Source: Pseudopyrenochaeta lycopersici (lineage: Eukaryota > Ascomycota > Dothideomycetes > Pleosporales > Pseudopyrenochaetaceae). Taken from it: a stretch of DNA of 64,000 bases. The first letter of the stretch is position 1, and every line of letters begins with the position of its first letter. A program made the translations under genes and the position numbers. Below the pieces are notes generated by a model. That model was not told the origin of the DNA. It ran no database searches and saw only the letters and a list, made by a program, of their open reading frames with translations. Below, in pieces: positions 1 to 12,550 of this stretch. The stretch lies in assembly GCA_003313425.1 (NCBI GenBank), contig NHZP01000002.1:62001-126000 (forward strand), written 5' to 3'.

Positions 1-2000
1 TCTTTTACGTATATATATAACGCTGCCTTTGCCCTCGATTTCCCAGCAGCGGGAATGCCTTCTTCAGTGCTTGCCTATCTGCCTTCTCCTTCAGCTTTCT
101 CTAGTCCTTCTTTGCTGTTCTCTCCAGTCGCTACGCTGCCAAGCCCAGCACCATAATTATAAACACATAGTCTGAGTCGTGATTAAAGCTACTCCCTAAT
201 TCGCTCTTGACAACTCTGTCCGCTAACCTTTAGATTGTCAGGCACAGGTTTATCGTAGACTCTAAGCAGCCTTCTTCGTATATAACTGTTCCTAGCAAGA
301 GCTTACTGTACAGCGCAAAGTCTCCTGTAATGTCTATTGGGTCCTCTAGCTCTGAGTCAGATACTCCCCTAATTGGCCCTTCTTAGAGCGGGTGATGTAG
401 GTTAAAGTCACGTATAGTGCCTGCTTATCCGCTTAGTGTGTGTGTGAAGTGCCTCCTGAGGCTGCAGTAGTAATGCTCTGTCAATTACTTGCAGTTTTTA
501 GAGGTTTGTATGTGTTATAGATAACAAGTTGTTACTTTTCTTATTGTTCCTAGCTAAGTTCTACAATTACACAGCATAGGTCTTTTATACGTTCCTTAAA
601 GCGCTACCTTGTATAGTCTATTATCTTACTAATAAAGAGGCATACTCTAGTAAGGCCTTTTTCGTCACCTATTAGGTAGCAGACAGGGAACTTATCTCTA
701 ACCAGGTGGTGGGTAGTTCTGGAAAATACGTTCTTCGATAGCTCTTAGACAGCTAGTATGTTGTACGCATAAGCTCTTAGGTCCTAGAGCAGTAATGTTA
801 TTACTGTATGTCTAGATTCGCGGACGTTGCACAGCAGTATGCTTAGTTTTATCGGTCTGTTCCTGCATAGTGTCTGTGTTGATGTCTACCTGCTAACCTT
901 TGCTTTTCGTTAGTTGTGCTTCTTGCCCCATTGCTGAAGGGGCTGTTTGGTACGTGTAATACTTCTCAGCGGTCTTTGTGTCGCTACGTTCTCCTGTTCC
1001 GTCTAGTAAACTAAGTGTGTGGTGCTAGTTCGCTTCTGCCCGCGTCTGGATTCAGATCAGTTCAGGACAGCTTGAGTGCTTTGTGGTAGCGTGCCGCTTT
1101 GGCCGGGTTTGCTCCTTGACATGGTTGTCGCTACGACTCCTGGTGGTGTTGCGGTCTCCACCGTTGCTGCCGTAACAGGGTGATAATATGGCCGCATATC
1201 ATACGCGGCCTTCGCCTTCGCCCTCTCCTCCTTCTTGGTCGGACACTGGTAGCTCCACGCTCGTGCTCGCCTCAGCACATTGCGCATTTCCTAGATGCGG
1301 TCCGGTCTAACTTTGATGGGCAGTTGCGGCTCTTGATTTCTTGCGCACAGTAGCTACATGCAGATGTTGCCTTGCACTAGGTTCTTATGTGGCTGTAGTG
1401 TTGGCTTAAAGCACTGCTTCACTCAGCACTGTCCCGTGTATTACTTGCGCTGGAGAACCTAGCTCTGCCAGATCGGGCCCTTGTCGATAATCTTGTTAGC
1501 ATCTACCTATCTCTACCGCCTCCCTAGCTGCTATCCTTGCTTCCTCTCTAACGCTGATATTCCGATATACCCTTGTGGCGATTGCGTGGACGGTGTTGGT
1601 GGTGTTTTTGCGTTCGGTCTTAAGCTCGTAATTGACGGCATTGAGCATTTGCGCAGTGTTGGCTAAGGTCGTCTTAGTTTCAATCTACAGGACGTCAAGC
1701 GCATTGCACACCGCGCTGAGGTCAGGGGCATGTTGCACATTCAGTAATGTCAGCGTGCCGTAACGGATGAGCTTTACGAGGTCTGCAGGCACAGGCTTGC
1801 TTTAAGCACTATGAATACAATTTATCGCGATCTGAAGGAAGGTGCTGGGTTGTGTGCATGTTCGCGGGATGGAGTGAGCCATGCGGGCTGCTGCAGCCAG
1901 TGTCGCCATGGCCCGCCCTTCGATCGTAGTGGGCGCTACCGCTGGGTGTCGGCTAGCCGATCGGCGTCAAAATCGACAGTTTACGTGCGATAAACTGGGT
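1..2000 (-). mobile_element. Tad1-type LINE retrotransposon relic (ORF1 end and ORF2 endonuclease), RIP-damaged, runs off window
   Basis: Read on the minus strand, about 1400-1060 holds a gag-like zinc-knuckle segment (Cys codons near KCAMC and then AWSYQCPTKKEERAKAKAAY), the usual end of LINE ORF1 in Tad1 elements. Downstream, about 860-430 reads as an AP-endonuclease start (LSILLCNVRESRHTV, then TTHHLVRDKFPVCYL and LTRVCLFISKIIDYT), the typical N-terminus of Tad1 ORF2. The order and spacing fit one element transcribed leftward out of the window. Frames are broken by TAA/TAG stops and shifts, so it is dead. Reverse transcriptase is not visible because the window ends. The outer boundary near 2000 is a guess; no terminal signature was found there. 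Confidence 0.72.
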
Positions 2001-2280
2001 TGAATCCAAGAATCAAGTTCTTGCTGTTTGTAGTGTTTGTAGTGTTTTCGAGATAGTGATGCATGTTGCGTCTCCCACGCCGCCTGACGACGCGCATTGA
2101 GTGCACGGACATGTTAGCGTGGATTGGAGGTGCACTTCGTTTTTTCGCGTTTAAACATACCAGGCCAATCCAACTTCAGACACCTTAAAGTACAACGATC
2201 TTGTTACGTTAATTAGCCTAAATCATATACGTCTAATTATCTGGCTTTGGTGCCTGCATATTGCAACCCGCCAATCTGCA

Positions 2281-3619
2281 ATGGGTCAGACTCGTCGGGC
2301 TCATCGCAAGTCACGTGCGGGGTGCGAGGAATGCAAGCGTCGGCGTATAAAGGTACAGTAGCTACACTTTGCTATCTCCATCCCGTTAACATCGAAGAAA
2401 GTGTAGCGAAGATAAGCCAGACTGCGCACACTGTGTACGGCATGTTGTACCATGCGTGTACCCTGCGAAGGCTCCCGCAAGAGCAAGACTTGATACCAAC
2501 TCACCACTCACCACTGCTACCTCTCCAGCAACACCACCACAAGAGAAAGCTGCCACAAGTAACAATTATCCAACGCAACATCAAAGCAATGTCACTTTCG
2601 ATCAATCACTCTACACTCTCAGCGATTTGGCATTGCTACACCACTGGATCACAATCACCAGTCCAGAAATTGTTCGATTGCCATCGTTAAACTACATTTG
2701 GCAGACAGAATTCCTAAGGTTCGCTTTCAAGAACGGCCCTTTGATGAACCGAATTCTTAGCGTTACTGCGTTACACCGCGCCTATCTGGACCCTGCTAAC
2801 CGCCATTCGGCCATGCTAGTCGCGGGGCAACATCACGGCCGAGCCATCAAAGGGCTCATGGAAGGATTACAAGAAGGCACTGAGTCAGATTCAGGCAACG
2901 CAATTTTCGCGAATGCGGTATTGACATCTTTATACGCTTTCATCTCTTTTGGGTCGCTCTACAACGATCCGGAACCAGGTGTGAATGCTGCCGTACACAC
3001 GTCTAGGATCCTAGGCGCTTCATGGATTCCGTTGATTCGCGGTCTGGGACCAGTAATAGAGCGTGTTCGGGAACAGGTTGCTTTAGGCCCCCTGTCATCT
3101 CTGCTTGACATTGTCAATTGGATGGAGTTGCGTCCAGGAATGGAGGATGACTTTGACGATCAGAACATCAGCCGGATTGGGGATATCTGGCGAAAAGGCG
3201 ACTACAGTAGCGAGGACATAGAGACCTACGATGAGACACTGTTCGCCGTGCGGCGGTGCAATATGTGGCTAAAGCAATCAGACTCCTGGCAGGATGGCAA
3301 TAGCCCCCGCAAAGCACATGATGGGCCCTGGTCAGCATCTTTCATCTGGATCGCCGTGGCACCTGAAGCCTACTTTTCGCTTCTACAGCAGCGACAACCG
3401 CCTGCAATGGTTATTTTTGCCTATTTTGGAGCCCTCGTTCACAGGATGAACCACTACTGGTGGATAGGAGGGTGTGGCAGGAGCATAGTCGAAGTTGTGG
3501 ACCACTGTCTTGGCCCATACTGGAGTACTTGGATGAACTGGCCAAAGCAAATCCTACAGTCACAAACGCCAACCTCAATGCTCGAACACGACCAGGTCCT
3601 TGATAACATGCAGGACTAA
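2281..3619 (+). CDS. Zn2Cys6 fungal transcription factor (UPC2-like architecture)
   Basis: Start ATG at 2281; one 49-bp intron 2353-2401 (gtacag...aag) is removed in phase 0 to give about 429 aa. The intron sits inside the DNA-binding domain. Joining the exons gives a complete Zn2Cys6 binuclear cluster, C-x2-C-x6-C-x6-C-x2-C-x6-C, at about residues 15-42, with the basic KRRRIK run between the second and third Cys. The family binds CGG-type sites in the nucleus. The remainder (about 95-425) matches the alpha-helical regulatory region of the sterol-uptake-control (UPC2-like) group, including an HHWITITSPEIVRLPS segment and a C-terminal HYWWIGGCGRSIVEVVDHCL segment. The frame is open to TAA and codon use looks normal, unlike the RIP-damaged flanks. 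No target genes can be inferred. Confidence 0.85.
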
Positions 3620-3639
3620 TCTGTGCAACAGTCTGCGTT

Positions 3640-5000
3640 TATACAAGTGCCCAGGTCATTATATGACCCATTGCCCATGGACAGAACGACCCAAATCTGC
3701 GACGTCTTCATCAGACTAGCAATTTCCGCAGTCATTAACGGGCTTAATCTAGGTACGCGCTAGTCAATCACCGGGTTCACAGCTGTACTAACAATACACA
3801 GCGATGATGATGTCTTCTTTACAGCACCAATCGGAAAGCGCAGAAAGACCGAGGTTCGATCATTCCAGTCAGTACGCATCTTTCTGCTGTTTCGACACCT
3901 GTAAGCGCTTGGTGAGGCCCTCAGAACTTGGAGTCTGGTTATGCCTCCTATGTGTAAACTTTTTGCGTGACGTCAACCCCTACTGGCAAGCGTCGGCAAA
4001 TGAAGCACTTCTCCTAAACTACCCTCCCCTTCTGAAGACCTCGCAAAACACGGTGTCCCACGCGATCTGGTCATGACCATCGGCCTGCATTGGGGAAGCG
4101 GAATTTGGAGCTTTCCTCAGCTGCTCGTCCGTAGTCGCATGCACCATTTACAGCTACTCTCCTGTCAGAATTATCTCCAGCAATGCTCACGGCAGCACAC
4201 CTTGAGCGGCGTAATTATCGACACCCAGGAGGTGAAGACAGTATTCGTTCAATTTGCACCCTAGCCCACAATTTGTGCATCCGGGCAAAGGATCACAACT
4301 AGCAGATATCCACAGATCAACCACTTTACCTTAAATCGTGCGTAGACACTGGACAACACGTCATCACCCTTGCAGAAATTAATCTAAAAGTTCTTCGAAG
4401 CGATGGCTATTTGTTCAGTGAAATTGTTACAAGGTATTGTGGACTAGATGTTCTTCGGCTTTGACGAATGTTTTTCCGAACCATGTTGCTGGGCGCGCAC
4501 CGCGCCCCCTACTCTTACACACCCTATCTTCGATCTATCTTTCTCCTACTCCGAGTCTGTTGTCACCGTTCCAGATGGATTTGATTCCCCCTTCCGGGCC
4601 TGTACCCATATTCAGGCACGGTCGCAGTCGGCATCCTCGGCGCACTCATCAAGCCCTAAGAAGTTGACCTCATTGTGGGACGTTGGAATCGGAATCAAAT
4701 GTACATCGCTTGCCATCTCGACAGCGGGTCGGCGCGAACAACTGGGGCCTATAGGGGTGACGCTGTTGGAGGTCCTGAAAGATTACTCGAATATGTGGCG
4801 GACGGGCCGGTCTTTGCTGCAAGCCCAAGGCCACAATCGGCCGAGGATGTCATCAAGAGGACCAAGCTCTACGAGCTCGAGGGTAATGATGAATGGCCTA
4901 TGACAGAACTGACGGTAGAGCTACACACAATACTAAATATCACTGCGTTGTCACATCGATGCACCGAGGATCGCGACCATGAGGGCGAGTAGAACAATCG
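3640..5000 (+). pseudogene. Unrecognised gene relic(s) downstream of the transcription factor
   Basis: Several plus-strand open stretches follow one another with frame changes: 3804-4076, 4073-4264, 4448-4903 and 4675-4992. A candidate intron (gtacgc...acacag, about 3751-3802) suggests that a spliced gene once existed. The 4675-4992 frame (YELEGNDEWPMTELTVELH) looks protein-like, but I cannot place it in a family. Base composition is near that of the neighbouring genes rather than RIP-type. It may be one decayed gene or two; the function is unknown. Confidence 0.25.
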
Positions 5001-5274
5001 TATGCATACCAAGGTCATAGTCGAAGGGTTCGATATATACTGGCATTATCACTATTCGTTGCCCCGTCATGTCGATAGGGCTGAAAAAGGCATCTAAGAA
5101 TGACACGTGGTGAAGAAGCAGTAAAAAGAGGTCTCACTTAAGTTCAAGGGGTTGTGAGGTGCCAGATGAGAGTCCTCACTGACGCTAGTCTGAAATATCT
5201 TATTTCAGGGGAGAAGGTTCACGTTAAGACTAGAAAAGATGAGATGGCTGGCACTCGCAATAGCATCATATACT

Positions 5275-6290
5275 AGGCCTCCGCCGCTCGCGTGCCTTTA
5301 GTGTGCAGATACTCCTTGAAGGGTCTGTCTTCAACGAAGCCGTTGACGCGATGAAGCGCAGAGACGTTAATGTCTTCAAAGAGGACTGGGTTTCGGACCG
5401 ATTCAATTCGAGCATCGAAAGACTCGAACAAAGCCGTCAAGCCCAGCCCTTCGGGGCCCAAGCGACGCAAGAAGTTGAGCTACCTCGCTCAGATCTTGCC
5501 CTCCGAGATACCTGACCCATCCAGTCTTCTCCAGCCAAAGAGAAAGATGAACCGGGTAACGAAGAGTAAGGCGGTTTGTGACTCTGCTTCCCGCGTGCTG
5601 GTCCAGCTGCGCTTCTAGCTAGTCCCAACTTCTAGGAGGTGGAGTCTGTGCAGTAACAGCTGACTGGTTTCCATGGTTCGGTAGACTGGCGCACCAGGCA
5701 CTAGCACCTCGTCCAACCAACGTCAGGCGCTGACATGGTACATCAGACTCCCAAGGCACTGGATGCTGCTGTCGCCTGGTGGCATCGGAGACACAGCCTC
5801 GTTTCATGATGTTTTGCCACCCATGCTTTTTTGCAGTGCTTTTGCATGTCCGATAGACGACTCAATACTGTATCGCATTGGCGTCTGGTAACCGTGTCTA
5901 TGCACCGACATTGGAACGCGCTCGATATAGGGAGGTGAGGAATGAGTGCGCTGGTCACCGGGGAGGAACCCAGCTGGCAAAATCGGCTTCGTCGCGCAGT
6001 TTGGTGCGACACGAAGAGAGGCAGACAGCTTGCTAAGCTTGAAGCAGGCAGGCACAGTCACTCCTTGAGTATGGGTGGCGTCGGGATTGGCTGAAGTGCT
6101 ATGCAACGCGGCTAAGAGGCAGTGCAACGCCGCAAGTTTGACAGACAAGGAAGCAGTAGGGCTTACCCACGAAGAAACCGAGTTTTTGGAACACCTCAGC
6201 CTGGCGTGCTTGAGTTCCTGAGAAAACCATGGCGCAAATAGTATTGTACACAAGGACAGTGGGCGCTGTGGGCGTTGTGTTGTGGGGCAC
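5275..6290 (-). pseudogene. OrsD-like (DUF3505) C2H2-type zinc-finger protein, frameshifted relic
   Basis: The minus strand shows the ordered landmarks of the DUF3505/OrsD family in different frames. First, a GKPYCFLVCQTCGVALPLSRV finger near 6190-6110. Second, a DMQKHCKKAW segment near 5850-5820. Third, PWESDVPCQRLTLVGRGASAW near 5750-5690. Fourth, a WLEKTGWVRYLGGQDL segment near 5545-5495. Finally there is a helical tail (FKEYLHTKG) to about 5273. The order and spacing fit one gene, but at least three frameshifts separate the blocks, so no single open frame exists. OrsD was named from an orsellinic-acid gene cluster, yet family members are widespread in fungi and often lie near repeats. I infer only family, not role. 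No polyketide genes accompany it here. Confidence 0.5.
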
Positions 6291-6639
6291 GCGACGCGAC
6301 GCGCGACACGCAGCTCGTTCTTTCCGCTACGGTACCGTGTCCGTGCGCGTGCCGACCACTCAACCGCCTTGGCGCTCGGTCAAAAATGAGGCTGTAGAGC
6401 CACACACAACAGGTATTATCGCAAGAGATCTTAGCAGAGTAGTATATAGACCCTATATAAACAACTTTCTCACTCAAACATCTTAGGTAGAGCGGTTTTG
6501 CGGCCGCGGCTGTTGTATGTAGGTGGAGGCGTCAGGGAACGCGTTGCAGTAACCACGCGCCTCCGGACAGCCACACTACCACACTTTTGCTTCTTTCTGG
6601 GTCCTAAAAACTGTAAGGTCTTGCGCTTGCCTCTTTGGG

Positions 6640-7420
6640 GCAATTGTATAGCTTTTTGAGCGTCGCGGGCTTGATTAAGCCTTGCGTTCAGCTTCCTCTT
6701 TAGCCTTCTCAGCCTTCAGCTGGTCACGCTCTTGCGTCTCCCTCACCCGCTGCTTACGCTTTTCCTGCGTAATCTTCTCCTTATACAGCTTGTTAGCCTG
6801 CCTTAGCTGAGCTATCTCTGCTTTTAAGTCTCTCTGCCTTCAATCTCGTGGTAGTAGAGGGAGTTTTAGATTGAGATGTTGTAGAGGGAGCGTCTGATCT
6901 TTTTTAGCTCTGTACTGTCTCTTTTGCTTGAAGTGTTCCACAACAGAGTCTTAATTGATGCTGTAACCTCCTTCTTCTCCCACATATGTCTCTCAAACAC
7001 GCGTTTTGTTCTAGTGGTGACGCCGATTATAAAGCCCTTCTTATCTATATTGTATATATGCTTAGCGTCAACGTCGTACTACGCAATCTTCTGCTGTAAT
7101 AAGCCAAAATAGAGCTTGCGCTTTAGGTACAAATCAACGTTGTGATGATCAGAGTCCATATCTGTTGAGTATTGAGAGGTGGGATTGATAGAGTGCTTGT
7201 TGATGAAGCTAGTAACCTAGCTCTTGCTGACTGGCTCTGAGGTGTTTAAGGACGCGCAATCTGCAATCATTCCTCTTGTAGGAGGGAGGTGATAAGTGGT
7301 AAGCTCATTAATATTACGAACAAGCTCTGCTTCTGGTTGTGGGGTGAGCTTCTGCTGCACTCTTGAAAACCCAAAGTGCATTTAGGAAGTGACTAACTCA
7401 TAGCTACTGAATGAGACTAA
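6640..7420 (-). mobile_element. pogo/Fot1-family transposase relic (internally deleted)
   Basis: On the minus strand, 7400-7130 encodes the N-terminal helix-turn-helix region of a Fot1/pogo transposase (LTPQPEAELVRNINELTTYHLPPTRGMI). A spacer segment follows (NPTSQYSTDMDSDHHNVDLYL) and then the start of the DDE domain (YNIDKKGFIIGVTTRTKRVF). The catalytic middle is missing. 6840-6660 is the charged C-terminal coiled part, with EERA/KRKQR-type repeats. TAG/TAA stops interrupt it. Terminal inverted repeats were not found. The DNA-cutting activity of the family is lost. Confidence 0.65.
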
Positions 7421-7652
7421 AAATCGGGAGGTGTAACCCAACATTGGCTAATAACGCTCTCATCTTGCCACACCTGCTAAACATTCGACATTAACCTTTC
7501 TGAGCCCTTTAACATGACATACACATATCAGAAACAATGGCCCCGTAGACTCCATCATTTTCACACTCGAGATTTTGGCAGCACTGCTAGAACACCAAGA
7601 AAATTGCTGTTAGTTGTAACCTGAGATGCATCTCCACTCCATAGCCAGTCAT

Positions 7653-9294
7653 TCAAGCACAACGATCGTACACCTGTGGTAAAGCTTCATTCGGACCCGT
7701 GCAGTTGCCATATCCCAATCTGATCAAAGTTGGCTTGTCAGGATTCCACCTAGGCCAGCCAAATCTTTCAAGCCCCATTTCCGGATCTTTCGCAAATGTG
7801 GTCCACGCCCTCCTGATATATGTCCCCCACTGGCCTTCGAATTCTGTAGGCGGAGGTATTCCCGGAATTCCGGCGGGTGGGAGATTATCGAACAGGAGAC
7901 TTAGTTCAGAGGAGTGATATGCTCCACTGTCAGGATTAGTCTGGATCTGTAGATTTGGGAAGCTGCCGAAGTAGCGATAGCGCCAAGTTGGGAGTTGGGC
8001 AGCGATACTGAAGTTTGCTCGAGTGGCTGAAGGACAGACAAAAGTGGCAAGATCGAACTGATCCCAGAAGGTGTCAGACTCATTGACGCCGAAGATTGCA
8101 CTGATGGCTTTGAAGAAGCCTGCTTCGTTGTCCGTGTTCCCAATGAGGAGGGGGACTTTGATAAACTTTCCTGCGGCGGCCAGAGCAGAATAATCCGAGA
8201 AAACAACAGTTTCATCAACGGTCGGCCAGAACGCGGCATAGCCGCCGGCTCTAGTTTCCAATGGGATAGCTTTTTGAATGTCTTGAGTGGTTTGGCGTCT
8301 CATGCATTCGAGTACCAGACTGGAATTCGACGAGGAGTCCCCGCAACCAAGAGTGAAAGTGACGTTGTACCAAGCAGCTGCAGATTGTTCTTTTGAATAT
8401 GCTCTTAAGCCTGTGCTTCCGGATTGTGGAATCAGTCCTTTGACAATAGGGTCCTTGGTCCATGCATAGGAGTAGAAATCGATTGCTTCGGCACCAGCGC
8501 TTTGTCCAAACAGAATGATGCGCGATGGATCACCACCGAAGTCCTCTATGTTTTCTCGCACCCATTCGACCGCAAGTCTATGATCTAACAATGCGAGGTT
8601 GTTCGGATGATCTGGCATCCCTGGGAAGCCGAAGATGTTGAGGCGATAGCTTCTAATCGTTAGCACCTACAAGGGGCAGAAAGTGCTTTTAACTGACTTC
8701 ATAGAGACGACTATGACATCTTCTTGATCAGCAATGTGCTCGCCAGTAACTCCGTACACATTATTCGTCGTGCCGGTAGTCCACCCTCCACCAACGATCC
8801 AAACCATTACTGCCTTCTTCTTTTCCCCGACTTGCGGCTTGGTCCAGACATTCAAAGTCAAGCAATCTTCACTAAATACATCACCCTCTTGTTCCAGGAC
8901 AGGAACAAGAAGCTTGCCTACTGTTGTTAGATTTGAGTTGGTGTAGTTCGGGTTGTTGAGCGGCCCAAAATTACTGCTGATTGGACAAGAAGCACCCTGA
9001 GTTCTTATCAGCACATACTAGGGAAATTTGAAGTTTTGCCATACTTACGAAGCTTGTAGCGTTGATAGTTCCCCTTCCTTCAAATTTTTGAGGAGGCGCA
9101 AATCGTAAATCACCTATAGGTGGTTTCGCATACGGGATGCCAAAATATCCCGATACTTCTGAACCATTACTGGCGCTACCCCCTATGACAGTCCCACTGG
9201 AAGTGTTCACTGGTTGTCCGATCTTCCATTTTCGCTGCAATACCGAACCCCAAGTTCCGGTTACTACTAAAAGCGTAGCGAGTAAAAACTTCAT
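7653..9294 (-). CDS. Secreted type-B carboxylesterase / lipase
   Basis: Three exons: 9294-9049, 8996-8698 and 8649-7653. The introns are 8997-9048 (gtaagt...actcag) and 8650-8697 (gtcagt...gattagaag), giving about 513 aa. The acceptor of intron 2 was chosen because it restores the family motif MNYRLNIFGF. The protein opens with a signal peptide (MKFLLATLLVVTGTWGS), so it is probably secreted. The alpha/beta-hydrolase triad is complete: nucleophile Ser232 in GQSAG (GESAG is more usual), the Glu in GNTDNEAGFF, and the His in GAYHSSELSLLF. The EDCLTLNVW motif is present. There are many N-x-S/T sites, as expected for a glycosylated extracellular enzyme. It hydrolyses ester bonds of unknown substrates. 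The gene appears intact and free of RIP-type stops. Confidence 0.9.
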
Positions 9295-10160
9295 GTTATT
9301 TTAGAAAAACTTTCGGCATCTATTGTTGGAACTTTATTTGTGCTGCTTGCAATTTTTAAAAGTCGAGGACTGCTACTCTAGCCCTCAAAAGAAATAGAAC
9401 ATGTTTATATACTTAGTCCTCGCTCCCAATGATCGTAGTAATAGCCACGCCTGACGAAGTACAATGACAAGGCTAGTGGAAGGCTGTGCCGACAAAGTTT
9501 ACGCGCGCAATGACTTGCGGCCAACCGGAGCCTTCAGAAATCTCTAGTTAGATATTTTCTCTTCGTATACCGAACATTTTGATTACCCCGATTGGCACAG
9601 CCGCCAATTTCGCATTCGGAAGATTGAATGCGAAAATACGCCTTGCCATTGTATTCATTGCCGTTTTCAGAATTTTGAATACGAATGGCACGACTGTTGC
9701 GCGTCTCTCTACGCGGGTCCCTTCCTTCTATTTCGCTTGTTGTTTGGTCGGTGCTTCCCATCTGTTTCGGGAAGGTTCGTGCATGGGCCTGATCCTTCGA
9801 AAACCGCTGACGCGTAGGGCTTAAAGCGGGATCATGCAACCTTTGAAGGATGTACACGTGCTAGTAAAGATCCTGTTTTGACTACGAGTAAAGGTAAACC
9901 TTATGTGTGCTTGATTAGTGTGCCGCTTCGTTGATGTTGCCTACCGAGAAGCCTAGCGTGACGAGAAATACAGAGAATAGTCTTACTTTACACCTCCTAC
10001 ATTCTATTAGAAAATCAGGTATAGTAATATATAGGTACGTATTACCTATAGTAGGTAATTCTAAATACATAAGCATCTTTATGTCTAACAGTTACTATTA
10101 TATTAGCTCCTTTCGCGTCTACATTATAGAGAGCCTTACTTTATTATAACTTTCTCTCTC
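9295..10160. other. Intergenic region upstream of the esterase, becoming AT-rich
   Basis: 9295-9530 is the presumed promoter of the esterase. A 107-aa minus-strand open frame (9534-9857) has a short internal repeat (RIQNSE ... RIQSSE) but resembles no family I know. A perfect 9-bp inverted repeat (TTCGCATTC ... GAATGCGAA) lies near 9608-9633. From about 9960 to 10150 the sequence is AT-rich with RIP-like composition and holds no recognisable gene. Confidence 0.4.
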
Positions 10161-10169
10161 AGTGCACAC

Positions 10170-10930
10170 TTCTTAGCCTTCTCCTGATCTTAGCTCTCTC
10201 AGCTTTTTTACGCTTCTTCTCCTTGCCATCATGCTCCTTCACAACTTGACGAGCACGTGGCTCCCTGGTCTTCCTTGGTGACCAGAAAACAGTACTACGG
10301 TGATGCTCCTTCCATTGTTGCAGGTCAAGGGATTGCTCTACGGGTGCCATGCGTCTTGACAACTAGAGCTTGCCTTAACCCCTTAAGTTCGTGCTAGAGT
10401 AGTTGGATTTGAGTTGAAATGGAGTGCAACGGCCGGCTCAGCTTCTTTGACTCCACAGATATGCTGTCCTTGGCTGACAACTTCGCAAGCTAATCAATCT
10501 TCATCTAATTTGACGCGCTAAGCACTGGGTTCAGCTTTTTTGTAATGCTTGCTCACATAGGTGGTTTTTGGTGAATCTCATGAGTACAATGTTAGGGTCA
10601 AGGGGTGCATACCCGTTGCTTCAAAGGACTCGAGTATCGTTGTTTCCTTAGAGCTCACCCAAGCCTTCCAGAACAGGGGTAGGAATTTACCCTTCTTCAG
10701 TGTGAGCAGCCCCTGGCTCTACTCAAGGAAGCTTGAAACCCACGTTTAGGGGGGAAGGGGTTTAGAAAATTCAGGTTCGTAAGCCTACACCGCTTCAATG
10801 AAATGTAAGAGAAACATCTAAGCGCTCTTAGTACGTTCAACGCTAACAATTCCTGCAGAGAGTATCGGCTCCTTAAGAACTTTGGTTCGACATTCCTACT
10901 ATTATCAGCTTTCGTCTTTAATCCGGGCTG
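10170..10930 (-). mobile_element. Second pogo/Fot1 transposase relic (C-terminal half)
   Basis: Minus-strand 10700-10600 reads KKGKFLPLFWKAWVSS...ETTILESFEATGMHPL, the end of the DDE_1 domain of Fot1-type transposases. 10362-10160 is the characteristic tail LQQWKEHHRSTVFWSPRKTRE followed by a lysine/arginine-rich coil. Stops and frame changes separate the two parts. It is a different copy from the relic at 6.6-7.4 kb, with no shared exact sequence. The N-terminal half and inverted repeats were not found. Confidence 0.6.
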
Positions 10931-12349
10931 ATCTAAGTGCCTAGTATGCCGCTGCACAGGCTTTGCTAGTAGAGCTGGTAGATCAAAATATATCTGACTA
11001 CTACCTACCTGTACTTAGGGCCCGTTGTAGTACTTTATTTCAATCTTTGCCACTTCTAGGATACTGTGAGGCGGATGGTTTCGTTAATGTATTGATAGGC
11101 AGACAGAAGAAGAACGAGGCTTTACGGTGACAATAAGCTGATAGGCCAATTTTCTTAGCATTTCTCTACGAATATCTGATAGAGGTTTAAGCCGTGGGGA
11201 AATTATTGAATTGATATCGAATCCGGCCATTAGGGAGATATTTAGAAGAATTTGATCGGTATCACTCTTATATTTCAGTCCCATATAACATGCATTAAAT
11301 CCCCACCGAAGTTTTTATCCGGAATGCGAGTAGTAGAGAACCCTGTTAGAAATAGCAGGGATTTCCAACCAAAGGTTAGCCGAATCCCCTGATTATTATC
11401 ATAGTAGTTAATGGCACTTACTTTATAAAACGAAAGACAACTTTTGTTAGACTTACATTGTTTTTGGCAGCTGTCACACTATCTCTGTCTGGGCTCAGTT
11501 ACACTATCGCTCGCTGTGTTCCCTAATCTAACTAGTGCAACAGTATTTTTATAATCTGCGCTCAGAAGCCGTGCTGTTCTACCTTATTCAATTTCAGATA
11601 CTTGCTTAATGCGTCTATTGAAACGTAGTACAATAAAAGTAACGCTAGAGCTGGCATTACTTCCAAATATCTTTAGGAATATCCTTCGAGGAATGACTAG
11701 GAATGACCGCATACAGACACAAATACTGCCTACGTCAACTTCTGTAATACTCCAGATGCCGGGTCCATACTAGTCCCCTAGTACAGTTCTTAATATAGAA
11801 CTCTCTCTTCTAGAAGAGGTGAAGCCTAATAAGCTGTAGTAAACTACTAGGTCGAGAATAGTATTCATTATCAATATGCCTAAACTATAGCTCTTGTATT
11901 AATACATTTCTCTAAGTAGGTGCCGTCCTAGCGCGTCCAGGAGTTGGAGATGGGCACGCATTAAAACACTTATGTTAAGCTAAATGTAATTCTGTAAGCG
12001 AAACTTAAGGTAATAAAATTAAGATATCGCCTAAAGAAATTAAAGGGAAACATCCTTTTACAGAAGAAGAGAAAGGATGCCTTTGTAAATGCTATTAGTT
12101 AATAGTAAATTATCTCTGCTTTATAAAAGTCCTACTACTATTAATTAATAAACCTAAATATATAAACGGTTCGCGTACTAATCTAGAGAAGCTTAGTAAC
12201 TTTTACAGGAGGGATAGTCTAGATGTCTCTGCTAAGGCTAGAGTATCGTGCTAAAAAGTTATGAGCGCAAAGGTGACGCATAGTTTATAAGACGTACTAA
12301 CATATGTCGCAGAAAACAGTAAATAGTATTAAAAGAAGCTGCAGACCTA
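10931..12349. other. AT-rich degenerate stretch, no gene recognised
   Basis: Short open frames only; the longest is 66 codons at 11084-11284, minus strand. TpA is enriched from about 11380 onward. It probably consists of old RIP-damaged repeats, but no protein or terminal signature could be identified. Confidence 0.4.
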
Positions 12350-12364
12350 TTAGGTAACAAATTT

Positions 12365-12550
12365 ACTAGGGGCTAGCACTAGGCTTACAGCTGCGACGAT
12401 AATTGCCGCGTCGTCTGTTCCAAACGTACCAGCCCTAATGAACTGATGTCTGCTAAATAGTTGTAGCAACACGGAGACAAAAGCAGCTACAGTTAGAGGC
12501 AGATATCTTATGACATTGGCTTTTATACAGATATTCGCTCCGCACATTGT
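12365..12550 (-). pseudogene. Truncated fungal rhodopsin-domain membrane protein
   Basis: Minus-strand residues RYLPLTVAAFVSVLLQLFSRHQFIRAGTFGTDDAAIIVAAVSLVLA form transmembrane helix 1, the short basic loop and the start of helix 2 of the fungal integral-membrane rhodopsin-like family (hallmark R...G-x-DD). No further helices follow; the frame ends inside an AT-rich stretch. It is a fragment of the family that is represented intact at 42.8-44.2 kb. Confidence 0.45.

Noticed and set aside
6196..6486. ORFs on both strands (85-93 codons)
   Set aside because: No family resemblance; they overlap the upstream edge of the OrsD-like relic and are probably chance frames.
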